From Lachnospiraceae bacterium (lineage in GTDB: Bacteria; Bacillota; Clostridia; Lachnospirales; Lachnospiraceae), in NCBI GenBank assembly GCA_029067085.1, contig JAIEFE010000004.1, positions 105,532 through 169,531 of the forward strand: DNA of 64,000 bases, given 5' to 3'. Shown piece by piece: positions 61,130-64,000 of this stretch; position 1 is the first letter of the stretch; every line of letters begins with the position of its first letter. The translations under genes and the position numbers were made by a program. The notes beneath the pieces were generated by a model. That model ran no database searches. It worked only from the letters and a program-made list of their open reading frames with translations, and was not told the DNA's origin.

Positions 61130-61893
61130 AGTAACTCTACACCTCCCATCTGGGCCTGTATGTCAAAAATACGATCCAGATACTCTCTTTTGTTCAGATT
61201 TCCCCGCTTTGATTCGCAGTATATTTTACCGTCACTCAAGAACAAGATTCTGTCACAATAACAGGCCGAAAACACATCATGTGTTACCATCAAGATTGTT
61301 GCGCCCAGTTCCTTGTTCATAACCTGTAAGGTGTCCAGCAGCATTGCGGACGATCTGGAATCCAATGCTCCGGTCGGCTCGTCCGCCAGAATCAGTTTCG
61401 GATCATTGGCAAGCGCCCTTGCGCAAGCCGCCCGCTGTTTTTGCCCTCCGGACACTTCGTACGGAAATTTGCCTAAAATATCACAAATACCTAAGGTCTC
61501 CGAAATACTTTTTACTCTAAAATCTACCTCCTCTTTCTTCCGACCACAGAGAGACATAGGAAGCATGATATTTTCTTCAATGCTCAATGTATCTAAAAGA
61601 TTATAGTCCTGAAAGACAAACCCCAGATTTTTCTGCCGAAAGTCCGCCAATTCCTCTTCTCTCATCTTCAAAATATCAGTTCCGTCATAAGACACATGTC
61701 CGTCCGACATGGTATCAATGGTAGAAAGAACATTTAACATGGTCGTTTTACCCGAACCGGAAGCACCCATGATGCCGATAAATTCTCCCCGATCCACATA
61801 GAAACTGACATGATCAACGGCGTTCACCATCATGCTTCCTGTGCCGTAATTTTTAACAAGATCTTTCACCTCTATATAATGCTGTTCCGTCAT
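61123..61893 (-). CDS. ABC transporter ATP-binding protein (BceA-like)
   Basis: The 256-residue ATPase starts MTEQHYIEVKDLVKNYG at 61893; the longer frame from 62004 overlaps the regulator gene. Walker A GASGSGKTT, signature SGGQKQRAACARAL and Walker B LILADEPTGALDS are intact. It pairs with the FtsX-like permease downstream and is preceded by a membrane XRE regulator 16 bases upstream. Confidence 0.94.
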   Translation of the reverse strand: MTEQHYIEVKDLVKNYGTGSMMVNAVDHVSFYVDRGEFIGIMGASGSGKTTMLNVLSTIDTMSDGHVSYDGTDILKMREEELADFRQKNLGFVFQDYNLLDTLSIEENIMLPMSLCGRKKEEVDFRVKSISETLGICDILGKFPYEVSGGQKQRAACARALANDPKLILADEPTGALDSRSSAMLLDTLQVMNKELGATILMVTHDVFSACYCDRILFLSDGKIYCESKRGNLNKREYLDRIFDIQAQMGGVELLC

Positions 61894-61909
61894 AACGCGC
61901 CGCCCTTCC

Positions 61910-62731
61910 TCATATGTTCTTCTCGCTCTGATTTCGGAGTAATACGGCATAAGACCAGTACACTCCCGCACAAAAAACCGCGACAAATGCGCAGACGCCC
62001 ACAAGTATCATATAAAACACATCGCCCTGCCGCATTTCGGCTTCGCTCATAAGATACATTGTCTTCCAATTGATACTGAGAAAATAGTTGAAATACATTT
62101 CGTTTATCCCCACAACCGCCAAACATACAACGATGCCCGCCAGTAACACCTTCTTCATCTTTTTAAATTCATCCCACAGCTCTCTTCTGACGTCTTCCGA
62201 AAAGATCAGCTCCCTGTTTCTAAGATTTCTATAAGGATTTTGCTTTAAAACGATGTAAAATGAAATAGACAGCAAAGCCATAACCGACAACGTTGTGAGA
62301 ATGGGCTGCACCATCAGTTCATAAAAACCCGGTTCTAATGAGGAGTAGGAAACCGCGTTACAGCCCAATATAAGCCCGCAGGCCACAGCAATCCATAAGA
62401 ATTTCTTTTTATAATAAAGCAGAAAGCCGTTAGCCGTTTCTCGGTTTACATAATATTCATCCCTCTTTTCTCTTTTGTCCGCGTACTGTTTTTCACCATT
62501 TCTGTCCCCATCGTCAGACGCCGCACCTATGTCCCTCTCTTCCATCAAAAGATCGTCCAGACTTACCTGAAAGAGCTTCGCAAGCAGGATAATTTTCTCC
62601 GTTTCCGGATACCCGTTATTGTTCTCCCATTTGCTGACTGCCTGTCTTGTAGTATTCAGTTTTTCTGCCAATGCTTCCTGCGAAAATCCATGCCTTTTTC
62701 TTAATTGATACAGTTTTTCTCCGAATGTCAT
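61910..62731 (-). CDS. XRE-type regulator with membrane domain
   Basis: The 273-residue protein has an N-terminal XRE helix-turn-helix (about 5-62: RKRHGFSQEALAEKLNTTRQAVSKWENN) and four hydrophobic spans after residue 110. Such membrane XRE proteins control adjacent exporters. GGAGG lies seven bases before the ATG. It heads the regulator-ATPase-permease operon and takes the place that a BceRS two-component system usually has. Confidence 0.9.
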   Translation of the reverse strand: MTFGEKLYQLRKRHGFSQEALAEKLNTTRQAVSKWENNNGYPETEKIILLAKLFQVSLDDLLMEERDIGAASDDGDRNGEKQYADKREKRDEYYVNRETANGFLLYYKKKFLWIAVACGLILGCNAVSYSSLEPGFYELMVQPILTTLSVMALLSISFYIVLKQNPYRNLRNRELIFSEDVRRELWDEFKKMKKVLLAGIVVCLAVVGINEMYFNYFLSINWKTMYLMSEAEMRQGDVFYMILVGVCAFVAVFCAGVYWSYAVLLRNQSEKNI

Positions 62732-62865
62732 ATATTCGCCTCCTGACTTTCCTTTATGATAGCAAAGACCTGTAGAATGTCTATCTTTTTACGATGACAA
62801 TTTCGCAACTTTGGGTTGCTGTTAGGTTTTTACCAGATATTTTCCTATTTTCTTGCCATAAAAAA

Positions 62866-62887
62866 ACGGAGCAGCCGCTCACTCCGT
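62866..62887 (-). terminator. Minus-strand terminator upstream of the XRE operon
   Basis: ACGGAG and CTCCGT close a hairpin with a 10-base loop followed on the minus strand by TTTTTTTATGG. No convincing minus-strand gene lies to its right inside the window. The rest of 62732-63011 shows nothing more than a ribosome site for the recombinase gene. Confidence 0.65.
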
Positions 62888-63011
62888 ATCATATCACATA
62901 AGATGTCCCTAAAATTAATATATCTATAAACCTTCTGTAATAGTAGAAATATATCGGCACAAGAACTAGAATGATAAATGTTACATAAAAAGCACAAAGG
63001 AGAAATAAACT

Positions 63012-63932
63012 ATGGACAACGTAAACAAATGCATTAAAAACTATCTGGAATACTGTTATGCTCAAAAACGTCTTGACGAAAAGACTCTCAAAGCATATCG
63101 CATTGATCTGCGACAGTTCTCTGAACAAAATCCCTATACTACTATTGCAGAAATTACTCCCGAATCCCTAGAACAATACATAGCACGGCTGCATACACAA
63201 TACAAACCGAAGACCGTAAAACGTAAAATAGCATCTACAAAAGCCTTTTTTTATTACTTAGAATACCGGGAAATAATTGACCGTAATCCATTCAGCAAAA
63301 TCATAATACGATTTCGTGAGCCCGTAATTCTACCCAAAACCATACCTCTACATACCGTCGAAACATTTTTATCTACAATATATAAGCAACGCGCAAATGC
63401 CAGAACTCTTTACCAGAGACGAAATGCCTTAAGAGACGCAGCAGTTGCGGAACTGCTATTTGCAACCGGCATAAGAATATCCGAGCTATGCTCCTTAAAA
63501 GACGGTGATGTAAACTTATACGATGGTACGATTCTCATCTATGGAAAAGGTGACAAAGAACGCCGCATCCAAGTCGGCAATGAATCTGTCATCCATATCC
63601 TAACAGAATACAAAGAAGATTTCAGTGCAGAGAGACAATCCTGCAACCACTTTTTTGTGAATCAAACAGGAAAAGCTCTATCTGATCAGACAGTACGCTC
63701 AATGATCAACAAATATACAGCCCTTGCCTCCATAGAGCAACACATAACACCGCATATGTTCCGCCACACCTTTGCAACAAGCCTTTTGGAAGCAGACGTT
63801 GATATTCGCTATATTCAAGAGATGCTCGGACATAGTTCTATTAATATCACAGAAATATATACCCATGTCGCTGTGGCTAAGCAGAGAAATATTCTTGCCA
63901 CGAAACATCCGAGGAAAGATTTTGATATATAA
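63012..63932 (+). CDS. Tyrosine recombinase (XerC/D-like integrase)
   Basis: The 306-residue protein has a SAM-like N-terminal core-binding domain and the catalytic set: Arg in LLFATGIRISELCSL, Lys in IYGKGDKERRI, HxxR in HMFRHTFATSL, His in LGHSSI, and Tyr in TEIYTHV. AAAGGAG precedes the ATG. It may be a mobile-element integrase or an inversion recombinase; no inverted repeats flank it on the visible side. It is followed by a terminator and the window edge. Confidence 0.93.
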   Translation: MDNVNKCIKNYLEYCYAQKRLDEKTLKAYRIDLRQFSEQNPYTTIAEITPESLEQYIARLHTQYKPKTVKRKIASTKAFFYYLEYREIIDRNPFSKIIIRFREPVILPKTIPLHTVETFLSTIYKQRANARTLYQRRNALRDAAVAELLFATGIRISELCSLKDGDVNLYDGTILIYGKGDKERRIQVGNESVIHILTEYKEDFSAERQSCNHFFVNQTGKALSDQTVRSMINKYTALASIEQHITPHMFRHTFATSLLEADVDIRYIQEMLGHSSINITEIYTHVAVAKQRNILATKHPRKDFDI

Positions 63933-63939
63933 AAGTTAT

Positions 63940-63967
63940 GGGCAATCCACTCGGTTGTGGATTGCCC
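63940..63967 (+). terminator. Terminator after the tyrosine recombinase gene
   Basis: GGGCAATCCAC and GTGGATTGCCC form a perfect 11-base stem with a 6-base loop followed by ACTTTAAT, seven bases past the stop. Confidence 0.8.
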
Positions 63968-64000
63968 ACTTTAATAAAGTATGGATAATCAGGAGTTATC

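Noticed and set aside
62889..63128. Minus-strand hydrophobic ORF of 79 codons ending at a terminator
   Set aside because: Half of it is antisense to the recombinase start, it has no clear ribosome site, and AT-rich DNA readily gives hydrophobic frames.

Overview
The window looks like a chromosomal segment of a Lachnospiraceae-type clostridium (Firmicutes). This rests on gene content and signals: strong AGGAGG ribosome sites, sigma-A type promoters with 16-17 base spacers, an S-box (SAM-I) leader before metK, an archaeal-type AspRS (aspS2), YjdF with its own riboswitch, PocR-type sensor kinase, EFR1-type ferredoxin, DUF6020 and DUF4422 proteins and several MATE pumps. No rRNA, tRNA or CRISPR array was seen.

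Layout. 1-7.6 kb (mostly minus strand): two surface proteins (FecR-domain, cut by the window edge; acidic-repeat/Ig-like), metK under a SAM riboswitch, murA, a LysM-G5-M23 wall endopeptidase and a coiled-coil membrane protein. 7.6-17.3 kb: a palindromic interspersed repeat, a small alarmone synthetase, a DUF6020 membrane protein, a polysaccharide deacetylase, hemolysin III, a MATE pump with an AraC regulator, galE and a UDP-sugar pyrophosphorylase. 17.4-22.9 kb (plus strand): CPBP protease, acetyltransferases, a methyltransferase, a Fic remnant, an HD hydrolase and a large lipoprotein; much of this is accessory in character. 22.9-28.3 kb: DUF4422 glycosyltransferase, two MATE pumps, and a two-gene membrane pair (MotA/ExbB-like protein plus membrane-bound LuxR-type regulator).

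28.3-36.7 kb is a single-strand block: response regulator, large hybrid kinase with a PocR sensor, and two polar amino-acid ABC transporters. The kinase stop overlaps the permease start of the first transporter. The second transporter has a substrate-binding protein whose two halves are in swapped order, an apparent circular permutation; this is the strongest oddity of the window. 36.8-44.7 kb holds a GH16 glucanase without signal peptide, a PfkB kinase, an HD hydrolase, an isolated FlhA-C-like domain, an XRE/DUF5680 regulator, and an oxidative-stress set (nitroreductase, peroxiredoxin, YaaA, Nudix).

44.7-54 kb: aminotransferase, recD2, ilvBN with a TetR regulator whose presumed operator GCAAGTRCTTGC occurs before both its own gene and ilvB, a YdeI-like protein, and aspS2 behind a long leader of about 450 bases with a nested structure, a terminator and a 25-codon Cys-rich ORF. 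54-64 kb: methyltransferase with a lost or non-canonical start, yjdF with riboswitch, ferredoxin, MATE/PadR pair with two operators, a toxin-antitoxin pair with a frameshifted toxin, a BceAB-like exporter with a membrane XRE regulator, and a tyrosine recombinase at the right edge.
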